Part shown: positions 1 through 8,519 of the stretch, one piece after another
Position numbering within the stretch: position 1 is the first letter of the stretch
Layout of the letters: each line of letters opens with the position of its first letter
Origin: DASXMR01 sp036495525
GTDB lineage: Bacteria > Actinomycetota > Actinomycetes > Streptosporangiales > Streptosporangiaceae
NCBI GenBank assembly: GCA_036495525.1
Contig: DASXMR010000100.1
Location: 10,396-74,395, forward strand
Direction of reading: 5' to 3'
Length of the DNA: 64,000 nt
The notes under the pieces: model-generated
What the model was told of the DNA's origin: nothing
The model's database searches: none
The model's input: only the letters and a program-made list of their open reading frames with translations
Made by a program: the position numbers and the translations under genes

Positions 1-119
1 CCGGCCCCAGCCGAGCCCTCCAGGATCAGCGCGGCCAGCGTGCCGTCGCTCCGGTCACCGTCGATGGCCCTGACAATCGCCATGCACTCGGCGTCACGGC
101 CGACCAGCTGGCCGGTCAT
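1..119 (-). CDS. N-terminus of a probable STAND/LuxR-type ATPase (partial)
   Basis: Only the first 39 codons are present; the gene runs off the left edge. The visible protein starts MTGQLVGRDAEC and reaches LEGSAGAG, which has the form and position of the beginning of a Walker A loop (GxxGxGK). A VGR-[DE] start followed about 30 residues later by such a loop is typical of the AAA module of large LuxR- or AfsR-like regulators, so that is the likely class. ATG at 119 is the only plausible start; there is no clear Shine-Dalgarno sequence. The assignment rests on a short stretch, and no C-terminal domain can be checked. Confidence 0.55.
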   Translation of the reverse strand, partial: MTGQLVGRDAECMAIVRAIDGDRSDGTLAALILEGSAGA

Positions 120-354
120 CGCCGTAGCTGGCCGGTAGCAGGGCCTCCCTGGTGGCTGGCTGAGATCCTCATGCGGCTCGGTGCACTCCTGCCCTCGCCG
201 GCCCGGCACCGCCGGCGAATGAAACGCCCTGGCTGCTGCCAGAATAACCCGCTAAGGGCAGCCTGCCAGGGCAGCGCGGCCGAGCCGCCGGGCGAAGCCA
301 GCGGCCGGGCGATGCGCCGGGCTGATGGCGGGCAATGGCGCCGCGTCCGCCGGG
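120..354. other. intergenic, no gene seen
   Basis: This stretch lies between the start of the partial ATPase and the stop of hemB. Short open frames cross it on both strands, but none has a ribosome binding site or a recognisable product. It should hold the ATPase promoter and the end of the hem transcript. I see no convincing hairpin-plus-T terminator. Confidence 0.4.
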
Positions 355-1335
355 CTAGCTGAACCACCGGGCGGCCTGCACCGCCCAGTAGGTCAGGATG
401 ATGCTCGCGCCGGCCCGCCGGATCGCGGTCAGCGTCTCGGCGATAACCCGGTCACGGTCAAGCCAGCCGCTGGCCGCCGCCGCCTCCACCATCGCGTACT
501 CGCCGCTGACCTGGTAGGCGGCGACCGGCACCGGCGCAGACTGCGCCACCAGGCTGATGATGTCCAGGTAAGCGAGGGCCGGCTTCACCATGACGATGTC
601 CGCGCCCTCGTCGATGTCGAGCTGGACCTCCCGCAGCGCTTCCGCCTGGCTGCCGAAATCCTGCTGATAGGACGCCCGGTCGCCGAACTGCGGCGCGCAC
701 TCGGCAGCGTCACGGAACGGGCCGTAGAACGCAGAGGCGTACTTAGCCGAATACGCCATGATCGCCACGTCAGCATGGCCTGCCTGGTCCAGGGCGGCGC
801 GGATGGCGCCGACCTGGCCGTCCATCATGCCGCTCGGCGCGACCACCCGCGCGCCGGCCGCGGCCTGCGCGATCGCGATCGAAGCGTAGCGCTCAAGCGT
901 CTCGTCGTTGTCGACCTCGCCAGCAGCGGTGAGCAGCCCGCAGTGCCCGTGGTCGGTGTACTCGTCGAGGCAGAGGTCTGCCATCAGCACGGCGTCGTCG
1001 CCGACCTCCGCGCGCAAGTCGGCGAGCGCCAGCTGGACGATGCCGGCCGGGTCGTCGGCGGCTGATCCGCGCGCGTCCTTGACCGCGGGGATGCCGAACA
1101 GGATCAGGCCGCCCACGCCGGCCGCGGCGGCTTCAGCGGCCGCCTTGCGCACGCTGTCCCTGGTGTGCTGCACCACCCCTGGCATCGAGCTGACCGGCAA
1201 TGGCTCGCTGATCCCCTCCTTGACGAATAGCGGCAGCACCAGTCCTGACGGGCGGACGCTGGTCTGCGCCACCAGCCGCCGCATGGCCGCTGAGCCGCGC
1301 AGCCGGCGCGGCCTCGCAACCGGGAACCCGCTCAC
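355..1335 (-). CDS. hemB: delta-aminolevulinic acid dehydratase (porphobilinogen synthase)
   Basis: Condenses two 5-aminolevulinate molecules to porphobilinogen, the second common step of tetrapyrrole synthesis, in the cytoplasm. The 326-residue protein has normal length. Both Schiff-base lysines are present: K198 in AYSAKYASAFYG and K251 in MVKPALAYLD. The metal region at 120-132 reads DLCLDEYTDHGHC; one cysteine of the zinc triad seen in zinc enzymes is Asp124, which suggests a magnesium/potassium-type enzyme. GTG at 1335 is the start, with AGGAGG nine bases upstream. It is the last gene of the rex-hem run, 36 bp after cobA/hemD, so it is probably cotranscribed and Rex-controlled. Confidence 0.97.
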   Translation of the reverse strand: MSGFPVARPRRLRGSAAMRRLVAQTSVRPSGLVLPLFVKEGISEPLPVSSMPGVVQHTRDSVRKAAAEAAAAGVGGLILFGIPAVKDARGSAADDPAGIVQLALADLRAEVGDDAVLMADLCLDEYTDHGHCGLLTAAGEVDNDETLERYASIAIAQAAAGARVVAPSGMMDGQVGAIRAALDQAGHADVAIMAYSAKYASAFYGPFRDAAECAPQFGDRASYQQDFGSQAEALREVQLDIDEGADIVMVKPALAYLDIISLVAQSAPVPVAAYQVSGEYAMVEAAAASGWLDRDRVIAETLTAIRRAGASIILTYWAVQAARWFS

Positions 1336-1371
1336 CTGCCTGCTCCCTCCTGGTGGCCATGCACCGGCCGG

Positions 1372-3048
1372 CTACCTGACCCGGCGCCGCGCGCCGCGAC
1401 GGCGCTCGCTCGGCCGCCGCACCGGCTCGCCAGCCTGCACCGCGGCGTCCCGGACCCCGGCGCCGTACTCTGCCAGCGCCTCGACCAGCTCAGTAACCGA
1501 CGGACTGGGCGCCATCACGTCCACCCGCAGCCCGAACTCCTCGGCTGTCTTAGCCGTCTGCGGCCCGATCACCGCGATCACCGTCACCGCGTGCGGCTTG
1601 CCGGCGATGCCGATCAGGTTCCGCACGGTGGATGACGAGGTGAACAGCACCGCGTCGAAGCCGCCGCCCTTGATCGCCTCACGGACCGGTGCCGGCGGCG
1701 GCGAGGCGCGGACCGTCCGGTAGGCGGTCACATCCTCGGCCTCCCAGCCCAGCTCCGTCAGGCGGGCAACCAGGCCCTCGGTGGCTATGTCCGCGCGCGG
1801 CAGCAGTACCCGGTTGATCGGGTCGAGCACGTCGTCGTAGGCGGGCCAGGCGTCAGCCAGGCCCTCGGCCGAGTGCTCGCCATCGGGCAGCAGGTCGGGA
1901 ACTATCCCGAACGCGCGCAGCGCCGCGCCGGTCTGCTCGCCGACCGCTGCCACCTTGACGCCGGCGAAAGCCCTGGCGTCGAGCCCGTACTCCTCGAACT
2001 TCTCCCGCACCGCGCGGACCGCGTTGACCGAGGTGAACGCGATCCACTGATAACGGCCGGTGACCAGGCCCTTGACCGCGCGCTCCATCTGCTGGGGGGT
2101 GCGCGGCGGCTCGACCGCGATCGTGGCCACCTGCTCGGGCACTGCGCCGCGCGCCCGGAGCTGGTTGCAAACTCCCGCCGCCTGCTCCTTGGTCCTGGGC
2201 ACCAGCACCCGCCAGCCGAACAGCGGCTTGGTCTCGTACCAGGACAGCGCCTGCTGGAAGGACACGCCGTCGCCGACCACGGCGACGGCCGGGCCGTGCG
2301 CCGTGAGCATGCTCACGCCAGCCGCCTTGAGATCGGCGTTTACCGAGCCGAGCGTGCACAGCACGGTGTGCTGGTCGGTGGTCGTGCCGTTCCAGGTAAC
2401 CGCGAACGGCGTGCTGTCCGGCCAGCCGGCCGCGACCAGCATCTTGGCCAGGTCAGCCGGGCCGTTCTCAGCGCCGAGGATCACCAGCGTGCCGGGCTCT
2501 GCTGACATCCGGCTGACCTCGCCGGCCTGGATGATGCGCACGTCGCCGGTCGCGTCTGAGGTCAGCGGGATGCCCGCGTAGGCGGGCACCGCGGTCGCCG
2601 ACGGCACGCCGGGAACCACCTCGAACGGCACCCTGGCCTTCGCGCAGGCCGCCGCGTCGCCGGCCGCGTTGCAGAACATGAACGGGTCGCCGCTGAACAC
2701 CCGGACTACCAGCTGCCCCGACCTGGCTGCCTTGACCAGCGCCTTCGGGTCGGCGTAGTCCGCCGAGTCGGCCAGCGTGGCGTCCTCGCGCATCAGCTGC
2801 GCGAGCCGGACGGCGACCGGCGGCGCGGCGATGACGAGGTCGGCCTGGCCGACAAGCTCTGCCCCCCGCACAGTCATCAGGCCAGGGTCTCCTGGCCCGG
2901 CGCCGACGAAGGCGACCCAGCCGGCCGGCTGCCTGGCGGCCTTGCCCCCGCTGCCCTTCGGCGGTCCGGACTTCGCCGGAACCGCCCGGTCAGCGGTACT
3001 GCTCGGTGCTGTACTGGCCGTCTTGCCTGTGGCTGGCGTCGGGTTCAT
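1372..3048 (-). CDS. hemD: fused uroporphyrinogen-III C-methyltransferase-like / uroporphyrinogen-III synthase
   Basis: Two-domain protein of 558 residues, a usual actinobacterial arrangement. Residues about 44-285 form a tetrapyrrole methylase domain (VAFVGAGPGDPGLMTVRG; VVPGVPSATAVPAYAG). Residues about 290-540 form the HemD domain, which cyclises hydroxymethylbilane with D-ring inversion. In the methylase half the canonical LKGGDP loop reads VFSGDP, so its SAM-dependent activity may be altered or lost; the HemD half looks intact. A low-complexity Pro/Ser/Thr tail covers the first 40 residues. The start ATG overlaps the hemC stop (ATGA, 3045-3048), so translation is coupled. Confidence 0.93.
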   Translation of the reverse strand: MNPTPATGKTASTAPSSTADRAVPAKSGPPKGSGGKAARQPAGWVAFVGAGPGDPGLMTVRGAELVGQADLVIAAPPVAVRLAQLMREDATLADSADYADPKALVKAARSGQLVVRVFSGDPFMFCNAAGDAAACAKARVPFEVVPGVPSATAVPAYAGIPLTSDATGDVRIIQAGEVSRMSAEPGTLVILGAENGPADLAKMLVAAGWPDSTPFAVTWNGTTTDQHTVLCTLGSVNADLKAAGVSMLTAHGPAVAVVGDGVSFQQALSWYETKPLFGWRVLVPRTKEQAAGVCNQLRARGAVPEQVATIAVEPPRTPQQMERAVKGLVTGRYQWIAFTSVNAVRAVREKFEEYGLDARAFAGVKVAAVGEQTGAALRAFGIVPDLLPDGEHSAEGLADAWPAYDDVLDPINRVLLPRADIATEGLVARLTELGWEAEDVTAYRTVRASPPPAPVREAIKGGGFDAVLFTSSSTVRNLIGIAGKPHAVTVIAVIGPQTAKTAEEFGLRVDVMAPSPSVTELVEALAEYGAGVRDAAVQAGEPVRRPSERRRGARRRVR

Positions 3049-4022
3049 GAATCATCCCCGGTGCTGAGGTGTGCTGCTGACACGGCTGTATACCTTCCCG
3101 CGCCGCGCCGGAGCAGGTCGGCGGCGACCTGCCGGCCGAGGCGCTCCGCCTCGGCAGCCGGGCCGACCGCGCTCCCGCGCAGTGCCTTCCCCCCGTCGGG
3201 CGCTGCGACTACCGCGTGTAGCCGCAGCGTATCCGTTCCGGCGGCGTACGCGCCGACAGGAGCGCTGCAGCCGGCTTCGAGTCCGGCCAGAATCGCCCGT
3301 TCAGCGGTCACCGCCGCCCGGCTCACCTGGTCATCGATCAGGGCCAGCAGCCCGGCCAGGTCCTGCCTGCTGGCCAGGCATTCCACCGCCAGGGCGCCCT
3401 GGCCGGGGGCGGGCATCATCTCCTGCGCCTCGAAGACCTGGGTCACCGCGTCGAGGCAGCCGATCCTGGCCAGCCCCGCGTACGCCAGCACGACGGCGTC
3501 GACTTCGCCCGAGGCGATCCTGCCCATCCGGGTGCCCGCGTTACCGCGGATCGCGACCGGGAGCAGGTCGTCGCGCAGCATCAGCAGCTGGGCAGCGCGG
3601 CGCGGGGAGCCGGTGCCGATCCGGGCGCCAGCCGGCAGGTCGGCGAGCTTGACCCCGTCCCGCGCGATCAGCGCGTCCCGCGGGTCATCCCGGCCGGGCA
3701 CGGCTGCCAGCAGGATGCCATCGGGCTGCACAGCCGGCAGGTCCTTGAGCGAGTGCACAGCGATGTCGGTCTCGCCCGCCAGCAGGCTGCTGCGCAGGCT
3801 GCTGACGAAGACGCCGGTGCCGCCGATCTGGGTCAGCTGCGCCGTGCTCACATCACCGGAGGTACTGACGGTGACCAGCTCGCACCGCCTGCCGCAGGCC
3901 GCCTCGATCATGGCGGCCACCTGCCGCGACTGGAACATGGCCATCGGGCTCTTGCGCGTGCCCAGCCTGATGACTGGGCCGTCGTGCCGGGCGCCAGGGC
4001 CAGGCGTGCTGGTAGCGCTCAT
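3045..4022 (-). CDS. hemC: porphobilinogen deaminase (hydroxymethylbilane synthase)
   Basis: Polymerises four porphobilinogens into hydroxymethylbilane. The 325-residue protein shows the family landmarks in order: IRLGTRKSPMAMFQSRQ near residue 18, VHSLKDLP near 89, GTGSPRRAAQL near 137, IRGNAGTRMGRI near 158, and the dipyrromethane-cofactor cysteine C252 in LEAGCSAPVGAYA. Overlaps of 4 bp with hemA upstream and cobA/hemD downstream show tight translational coupling within the Rex-controlled operon. Confidence 0.97.
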   Translation of the reverse strand: MSATSTPGPGARHDGPVIRLGTRKSPMAMFQSRQVAAMIEAACGRRCELVTVSTSGDVSTAQLTQIGGTGVFVSSLRSSLLAGETDIAVHSLKDLPAVQPDGILLAAVPGRDDPRDALIARDGVKLADLPAGARIGTGSPRRAAQLLMLRDDLLPVAIRGNAGTRMGRIASGEVDAVVLAYAGLARIGCLDAVTQVFEAQEMMPAPGQGALAVECLASRQDLAGLLALIDDQVSRAAVTAERAILAGLEAGCSAPVGAYAAGTDTLRLHAVVAAPDGGKALRGSAVGPAAEAERLGRQVAADLLRRGAGRYTAVSAAHLSTGDDS

Positions 4023-5407
4023 GGCGCACCGTCCTTCGGCGGCAGCGGTGCCAGGCCGGAGTCGGCCTGGGTGACGGCCTGGACCGCGGCCGGGTCCAGG
4101 TCGAACAGCACTCGCAGCGCGGCTTCGTAGGAATCGGCCCCTGGCGAGCCGGCCAGCTCCTTCACCCGCACCGTCGGCGCGTGCAGCAGCTTGTCGGCGA
4201 TCCTGCGCATCGCTCTGGCGATTTCCTGGCGTGACCTGGGGTCCATGCTGCCCAGCCGTCCGGCCAGCCGGTCCAGCTCGGCGTCGACCACCTGCGCCGC
4301 CTTGGCCCGCAGCGCCACTACGGTCGGCGCCACCCTGGCGGCACGGTCAGCTGACAGCTGCGCGGCGAGTTCCTCGGCGACGATCCGCCGGACAGCGGCG
4401 ACGTCATCTTCATGGCCGGGCACGCTACCACCGCCGGCCCGCCCGGCCAGCGCGTCCAGGTCGATGACGCTGACGCCGGGCAGGGCTGCCACGTCCGGCT
4501 CGACGTCGCGCGGCAGGGCCAGGTCGAGCAGAACCAGCGGCCGGGCGGCCGGTGCCCGCCCGGCCAGCGCGGCGCGCATCATCGTCATGCTGATCACCTG
4601 GCCAGGCGAGCCTGTGCAGGACACGACGAGGTCGGCGGCAGCGATCCGGTCCGGCAGCCCGGCCAGGCCGGCTGGCATGCCGTCGACGCCCGCCGCCACC
4701 TGCTCGGCCCGCTCCCTGGTCCGGTTCGCGACCGTGATCTGGCCTGCCCCGAGCCGCGCCACGGTGGCAGCTGCCAGCGCGCTCATCGATCCGGCCCCGA
4801 CAATCAGCACGTGCAGCCCGGCCAGCGGCCTGGCCGCTGCCGCGTCGTCGCTGCCGTCTCCGGCTGCCGTCCCTGCCAGCTGGCCGGCGGCGGCGGCCAG
4901 CCCGACGGTGACCAGGCTCGCGCCGGCCCGGTCGATGCCGGTCTCGGCGTGCGCCCGCTTCCCGGTGCGCAGCGCGAGCGTGCCCACATCGGCAAGCGCG
5001 CGGCTGAGGGTGCCCTGCTCCCTGGCCAGCTTGAGCGCCGCGCGCACCTGGCCGAGTATCTGGCTCTCGCCAACCACCATGGACTCGAGCCCGCAGGTCA
5101 CCGCCAGCAGGTGCTGCACGGCGCGGTCCTCGTAGTGGACGTACAGGTGGGGCGTGAGCTCGTCCAGCGGCACGCCGGAGTGCCTGGCCAGCAGATCGCA
5201 GATCACCGCCACGGCGCCGTGGAACTTGCCCACGTCGGCGTAGACCTCGACCCGGTTGCAGGTGCTGACGACAAGCGCGCCGCTGGCCTCGGCCGAGCCG
5301 GACACGTCGCGCAGCATCTTGATCGGCGTGTCGCCGGTGAGCACGGCCCGCTCGAGCGTCGCCACCGGCGTGCTCTTGTGGCTGAGGCCCACCGCGAGCA
5401 CGGTCAT
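4019..5407 (-). CDS. hemA: glutamyl-tRNA reductase
   Basis: NADPH-dependent reduction of glutamyl-tRNA to glutamate-1-semialdehyde, the first committed step of the C5 pathway to heme. The catalytic cysteine is C50 in VVSTCNRVEVY. A GESQILGQVRAAL motif follows near residue 110, then a Rossmann segment HVLIVGAGSMSALAA near 195, and a C-terminal helical dimerisation domain. The length of 462 is slightly above the bacterial norm because of an Ala/Gly/Asp-rich insert near 175-192. ATG at 5407 overlaps the rex stop by 4 bp. As first enzyme it is the logical target of redox control by Rex. Confidence 0.97.
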   Translation of the reverse strand: MTVLAVGLSHKSTPVATLERAVLTGDTPIKMLRDVSGSAEASGALVVSTCNRVEVYADVGKFHGAVAVICDLLARHSGVPLDELTPHLYVHYEDRAVQHLLAVTCGLESMVVGESQILGQVRAALKLAREQGTLSRALADVGTLALRTGKRAHAETGIDRAGASLVTVGLAAAAGQLAGTAAGDGSDDAAAARPLAGLHVLIVGAGSMSALAAATVARLGAGQITVANRTRERAEQVAAGVDGMPAGLAGLPDRIAAADLVVSCTGSPGQVISMTMMRAALAGRAPAARPLVLLDLALPRDVEPDVAALPGVSVIDLDALAGRAGGGSVPGHEDDVAAVRRIVAEELAAQLSADRAARVAPTVVALRAKAAQVVDAELDRLAGRLGSMDPRSRQEIARAMRRIADKLLHAPTVRVKELAGSPGADSYEAALRVLFDLDPAAVQAVTQADSGLAPLPPKDGAP

Positions 5408-6198
5408 GTCGCGATCGCCTGTGCCTCCACGCCACTATCTCCGTTCAGCGGGGCTGTCCCCCCGGCGACAGCCGGCTCTAGCTCGCCGCGCCGCATCGAG
5501 CGACGGGCCTGCCAGTCGCGTTCCCCTTCTCGCGCGACCCGCACGACAGCGCGCCGCTGTGCGTGGAAGGCGAGTATCTGCAACTCGATCGACAGGTCGA
5601 CCTTACGGACGTCTACGCCGGATGGCACGTTCAGCACGACCGGCGCGAAGTTGAGGATGCTGGTCACGCCGGCTGCTACCAGCCGGTCGCAGACTCCCTG
5701 GGCGGCCGCCGCCGGGGTGGCGATGACCCCGATCGACACATCGTGCTCGGCGACCACCGCCTCGATGTCGTCGGCGCTGCAGACCTTGTGCCGCGCGATG
5801 ACGCAGCCCACCACCCGCGGGTCGCAGTCCAGCAGCGCCGCGATGCGGAAGCCGCGGGAGGCGAACCCGCCGTAGTTGGCAAGCGCCCGGCCCAGGTTGC
5901 CGGCCCCGACGATGACCACCGGCCAGTCCTGGGTGAGACCCAGTTCCCTGGACACCTGGTAGACCAGGTACTCGACGTCATAGCCGACGCCACGGGTGCC
6001 GTAGGAGCCGAGGTGGGACAGGTCCTTGCGCAGCTTGGCGGAGTTCACGCCGGCCGCGGCGGCGAGCTCCTCGCTCGACACGGTGGCTATGCCGCGGTCG
6101 GCGAGCGCGTAGAGGGCGCGCAGGTACACCGGGAGGCGCGCGATTGTCGCTTCCGGGATGCCCTGCATACCGTTTTCTGACATCGGACGGCGAGACAT
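5404..6198 (-). CDS. rex: redox-sensing transcriptional repressor Rex
   Basis: Rex senses the NADH/NAD+ ratio and represses genes when NAD+ is high. Residues about 15-80 form the winged helix (VSSEELAAAAGVNSAKLRKD, then GSYGTRGVGY). A Rossmann NADH site follows near 98 (VVIVGAGNLGRALANY). Start ATG 6198 is chosen over the internal ATG at 6183 because AGGAG lies nine bases before it. It is first in the run rex-hemA-hemC-hemD-hemB, each joint of the first four overlapping by 4 bp. A Rex-type operator lies about 95 bp upstream, so it is probably autoregulated, as known for S. coelicolor rex-hemACD. Confidence 0.97.
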   Translation of the reverse strand: MSRRPMSENGMQGIPEATIARLPVYLRALYALADRGIATVSSEELAAAAGVNSAKLRKDLSHLGSYGTRGVGYDVEYLVYQVSRELGLTQDWPVVIVGAGNLGRALANYGGFASRGFRIAALLDCDPRVVGCVIARHKVCSADDIEAVVAEHDVSIGVIATPAAAAQGVCDRLVAAGVTSILNFAPVVLNVPSGVDVRKVDLSIELQILAFHAQRRAVVRVAREGERDWQARRSMRRGELEPAVAGGTAPLNGDSGVEAQAIAT

Positions 6199-6292
6199 GC
6201 GCCGGCACTCCTGGGGGGATCGACGCTGCGGACGCGCGGGGCGGGGCGGCCCGCGCGGAGCCCGGATCAGCTCCGCATGTCACGCTACGCCC

Positions 6293-6310
6293 TTGTGAAC
6301 GTTTGCACAA
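6293..6310 (-). promoter_or_regulatory. Rex operator (ROP site) upstream of rex
   Basis: The 18-bp sequence TTGTGAACGTTTGCACAA is an imperfect palindrome with TTGTG/CACAA arms, matching the known actinobacterial ROP pattern (TTGTGAAnnnnTTCACAA) except at one arm position. It lies about 95 bp before the rex start, in an otherwise gene-free 210-bp gap, where it would overlap the promoter of the rex-hem operon. Confidence 0.85.
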
Positions 6311-6408
6311 AGTCAGCTGCGCTGCCCTGTAGGGGTCTGACCGGCGCTTTGCCGGCCTTTTACCGGGCCGGCCGCCAGGCGCGGCGGCCGGCGGCCGGCT
6401 CAGCTGGC

Positions 6409-6654
6409 TCAGCCGCCGAGTGCCTGGCGCAGCCGCTGCTCGCTGACCCGCCAGAAGTCGTGCTGCACGCCGTCGATGAGCGTGACCGGGATCATGTCGG
6501 AGTAGGCGACCAGGTCGCCCTGCGACTGGGTGATATCCCGCTCGGTCCAGGGCACGCCGAGGTCTGCGGCGACCCTGGCGATGACCTTCCTGGCCTCGTC
6601 GCACAAGTGACAGCCGGGCCGTGACAGCAGCGTGATGGCCCGGGCCTGCGGCAT
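6409..6654 (-). CDS. glutaredoxin-family protein
   Basis: Small thioredoxin-fold protein of 81 residues with a vicinal dithiol CHLC at residues 15-18 (RPGCHLCDEA) and the expected cis-proline region (DMIPVTLIDG) near residue 54. It is of the short glutaredoxin-like type common next to hem loci in actinomycetes and probably carries out thiol-disulfide exchange. A mycothiol-using role is possible, since mshD is also in this window. The start ATG overlaps the stop of the upstream membrane gene by one base (TGATG), so the two are translationally coupled. Confidence 0.88.
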   Translation of the reverse strand: MPQARAITLLSRPGCHLCDEARKVIARVAADLGVPWTERDITQSQGDLVAYSDMIPVTLIDGVQHDFWRVSEQRLRQALGG

Positions 6655-8417
6655 CAGATTTCCCGGCCGGCGCGACGCTCGTCCGGCGGCGGACGGTAGC
6701 CGGAGGACCGGTATCCCGGCGGATAGCCGGGCGGGTCCGGCTCGGCCGGCTGCCGGTCCGCGCCGCCTTCTGGCGGGTACCGGTGCAGGCCGGCGTCGGG
6801 CGGGTAATGGTCAAGGGCCGCGTCCGGCGGGTAGCGGTCCTGGCCGGCGCCCGGCGGGTAGCGCTCCGGCTCAGGAACATACGGGTCATCGCCGGCGCCC
6901 GGCGGGTAGCCGTCTGGCCCTTCCGGGTAGGGATCAGCATCCGGCGGGTAGCTGCCGGGCTCGGCCGGGTAGTGCTCCGTCCCGTCGGGGTACTGGCCCG
7001 GCTGCTGCGGGCGGTAGGGGGGAAGCCGGCCAGAATCGGGCCTGATGAACTCGATGGAGCCGGCCCCCGTCTGGTCCAGGATGTCGGCGATGGAGGGGAA
7101 CGGCGAGACCTTGGCCTGCTGCAGCCCGAGCTCGATCACGTTCGTCGCCAGCACGCAGGGCCTGCGCTCGGCCTCAAAACGGGCAACGTACGGACGCTGC
7201 ATGTGCTCGTCGTAGGCGGCCCGGTCCTTGTAGACCTCGTACAGGATCCGCTGCAGCGGCGCGGAAGGCACCCCGTGCACGATGTAGACCAGCGTGTCGG
7301 GCTCCCTGCTCCGGACTTCTTCCACGACGCGCTCGGTCAGCCGGTCAAACTCGGCCGCGCCCTCCTGCAGCAGCGTGTAAATGGCGATCTGGCCGAACAT
7401 GCGGGCCCGCGCCTCCGGGTCGTCAGCCTCGGCGTGCCCGGCCCGGCCGCGGTCGTCTCCCTGGTTCCGGCCGCCCGCCCAGCTGCCCGCCGCCGCGAGG
7501 CCGACCTCACCAGGCCCGCCGTCCGGGTAGCCGCCAGCCGGCCGCCGCCCGGCTGGCTCAGGGCGGTAAAGCCCGTCGCCCCGGTACACGCCGCCCTGGC
7601 CGCCGGTCGTCACCGGGTCGAAGTCACCGGTTTCGCCGGTCCGCCCCCACGGGTCATGGCCGTCCCAGCCATAGTCGTCATCGTCAGCGTATTCGGCCAG
7701 GCCATGCAGCACGTCGGTCCTTGCCCGGCCGGCCCGCATCCCCGCTGCCCAGGTCAGCGCAGCCGCGGCCAGGCACAGCAGCGGGAAGAGCGAGCTGAGC
7801 GGCAGGTTGATCCCGGCATGCTCGCCGAGCACGACTGCCAGCGGCGGGATAATCAGCGCGAGCGCTGCGAGCGCAGCCAGCAGCACCGCCCTCGAGGCGT
7901 CCCGCCAGCGAGGATCATGACGGGACCTGATCACCACCGTGATGAGGCCGGCCAGCGCGACGATGGTGACGGCGGGCGCCATGCCGTACTGCAGCAAATT
8001 GTTCGGGATCAGCTCAAAGTGCGCGCGCGGCGAAGGCCAGCTCTTGCTGAACGCCACCTCAGGCGTGAGCGGGTCCGAGCTGAGGATCACCAGCGCCACG
8101 AATCCGAATGCGGGCAGGAGCAACCGGGCCGCGAAGCGGGCCGGCAGAGTCCGCTCGGCCACCTCGGCCATGCCGAGGCAGATCGCGATCGGCGCGACGA
8201 CCTGGGCGCCGATCTCCATCAGCCGGAAGGTGACCGGGCCGAAGCCCGAGGCGAAGCCGAGCGTCATTGCGCCGAGCGCGACGGTGAGCCCGAGCAGCGC
8301 GATCAGCCAGGCGATCAGGTCTGCCCTCGGCTCGCGGTAGCTGCGTGACCCGAGCACGCCGACGCCGGCAGCCGCCACGACGGTGCCGAGAAACGCCAGG
8401 ATGAGGGATGCAAGCAT
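6654..8417 (-). CDS. seven-TM membrane protein fused to an ABM domain with a Pro/Tyr repeat tail
   Basis: Unusual 587-residue architecture. About seven membrane segments lie at residues 3-22, 33-57, 68-83, 97-113, 145-163, 177-197 and 206-227. A Gly/Asp-rich linker follows. Residues 340-420 resemble an antibiotic-biosynthesis-monooxygenase (ABM) dimeric alpha-beta-barrel domain (FGQIAIYTLLQEG, DTLVYIVHGVPS, YDEHMQRPYV). Residues 468-587 are a repeated tail of YPPGAG, YPPDA and similar units. The tail should be cytoplasmic or extracellular depending on topology, which I cannot fix. It is cotranslated with the glutaredoxin. Function is unknown; a redox or quinone link is only a guess from the ABM fold and the neighbour. 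Confidence 0.8.
   Translation of the reverse strand: MLASLILAFLGTVVAAAGVGVLGSRSYREPRADLIAWLIALLGLTVALGAMTLGFASGFGPVTFRLMEIGAQVVAPIAICLGMAEVAERTLPARFAARLLLPAFGFVALVILSSDPLTPEVAFSKSWPSPRAHFELIPNNLLQYGMAPAVTIVALAGLITVVIRSRHDPRWRDASRAVLLAALAALALIIPPLAVVLGEHAGINLPLSSLFPLLCLAAAALTWAAGMRAGRARTDVLHGLAEYADDDDYGWDGHDPWGRTGETGDFDPVTTGGQGGVYRGDGLYRPEPAGRRPAGGYPDGGPGEVGLAAAGSWAGGRNQGDDRGRAGHAEADDPEARARMFGQIAIYTLLQEGAAEFDRLTERVVEEVRSREPDTLVYIVHGVPSAPLQRILYEVYKDRAAYDEHMQRPYVARFEAERRPCVLATNVIELGLQQAKVSPFPSIADILDQTGAGSIEFIRPDSGRLPPYRPQQPGQYPDGTEHYPAEPGSYPPDADPYPEGPDGYPPGAGDDPYVPEPERYPPGAGQDRYPPDAALDHYPPDAGLHRYPPEGGADRQPAEPDPPGYPPGYRSSGYRPPPDERRAGREI
6690..6985 (-). repeat. degenerate minisatellite coding for the YPP repeat tail
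   Basis: GGCGGGTA and its variants recur about every 20-50 bases across this stretch, encoding repeated Y-P-P-[GD]-A units at the C-terminus of the membrane-ABM protein. Spacing is irregular, so this is a degenerate protein repeat rather than a clean tandem array. Confidence 0.7.
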
Positions 8418-8519
8418 TGCTGACTATGGTGCCCGACCTGAGCCCATGGTGTGAACATACGCCTGACCTGGCTCGGCACAGCGGGCGCCGGCCGGCTGGC
8501 GCCGGTAGGCTCCATCATC

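Noticed and set aside
4412..5875. Long rightward open frame opposite hemA and rex
   Set aside because: The leftward frame encodes clear HemA and Rex. High GC keeps antisense frames open by chance; the translation has no motif.
6690..6985. CRISPR-like periodic repeats
   Set aside because: Repeat units are short, degenerate and in frame with a protein tail; there are no unique spacers or cas genes.
6783..8348. 521-codon rightward frame opposite the membrane-ABM gene
   Set aside because: Arg/Gly/Val/Asp-rich antisense shadow without RBS; the leftward gene has TM helices, an ABM-like domain and an overlap junction.
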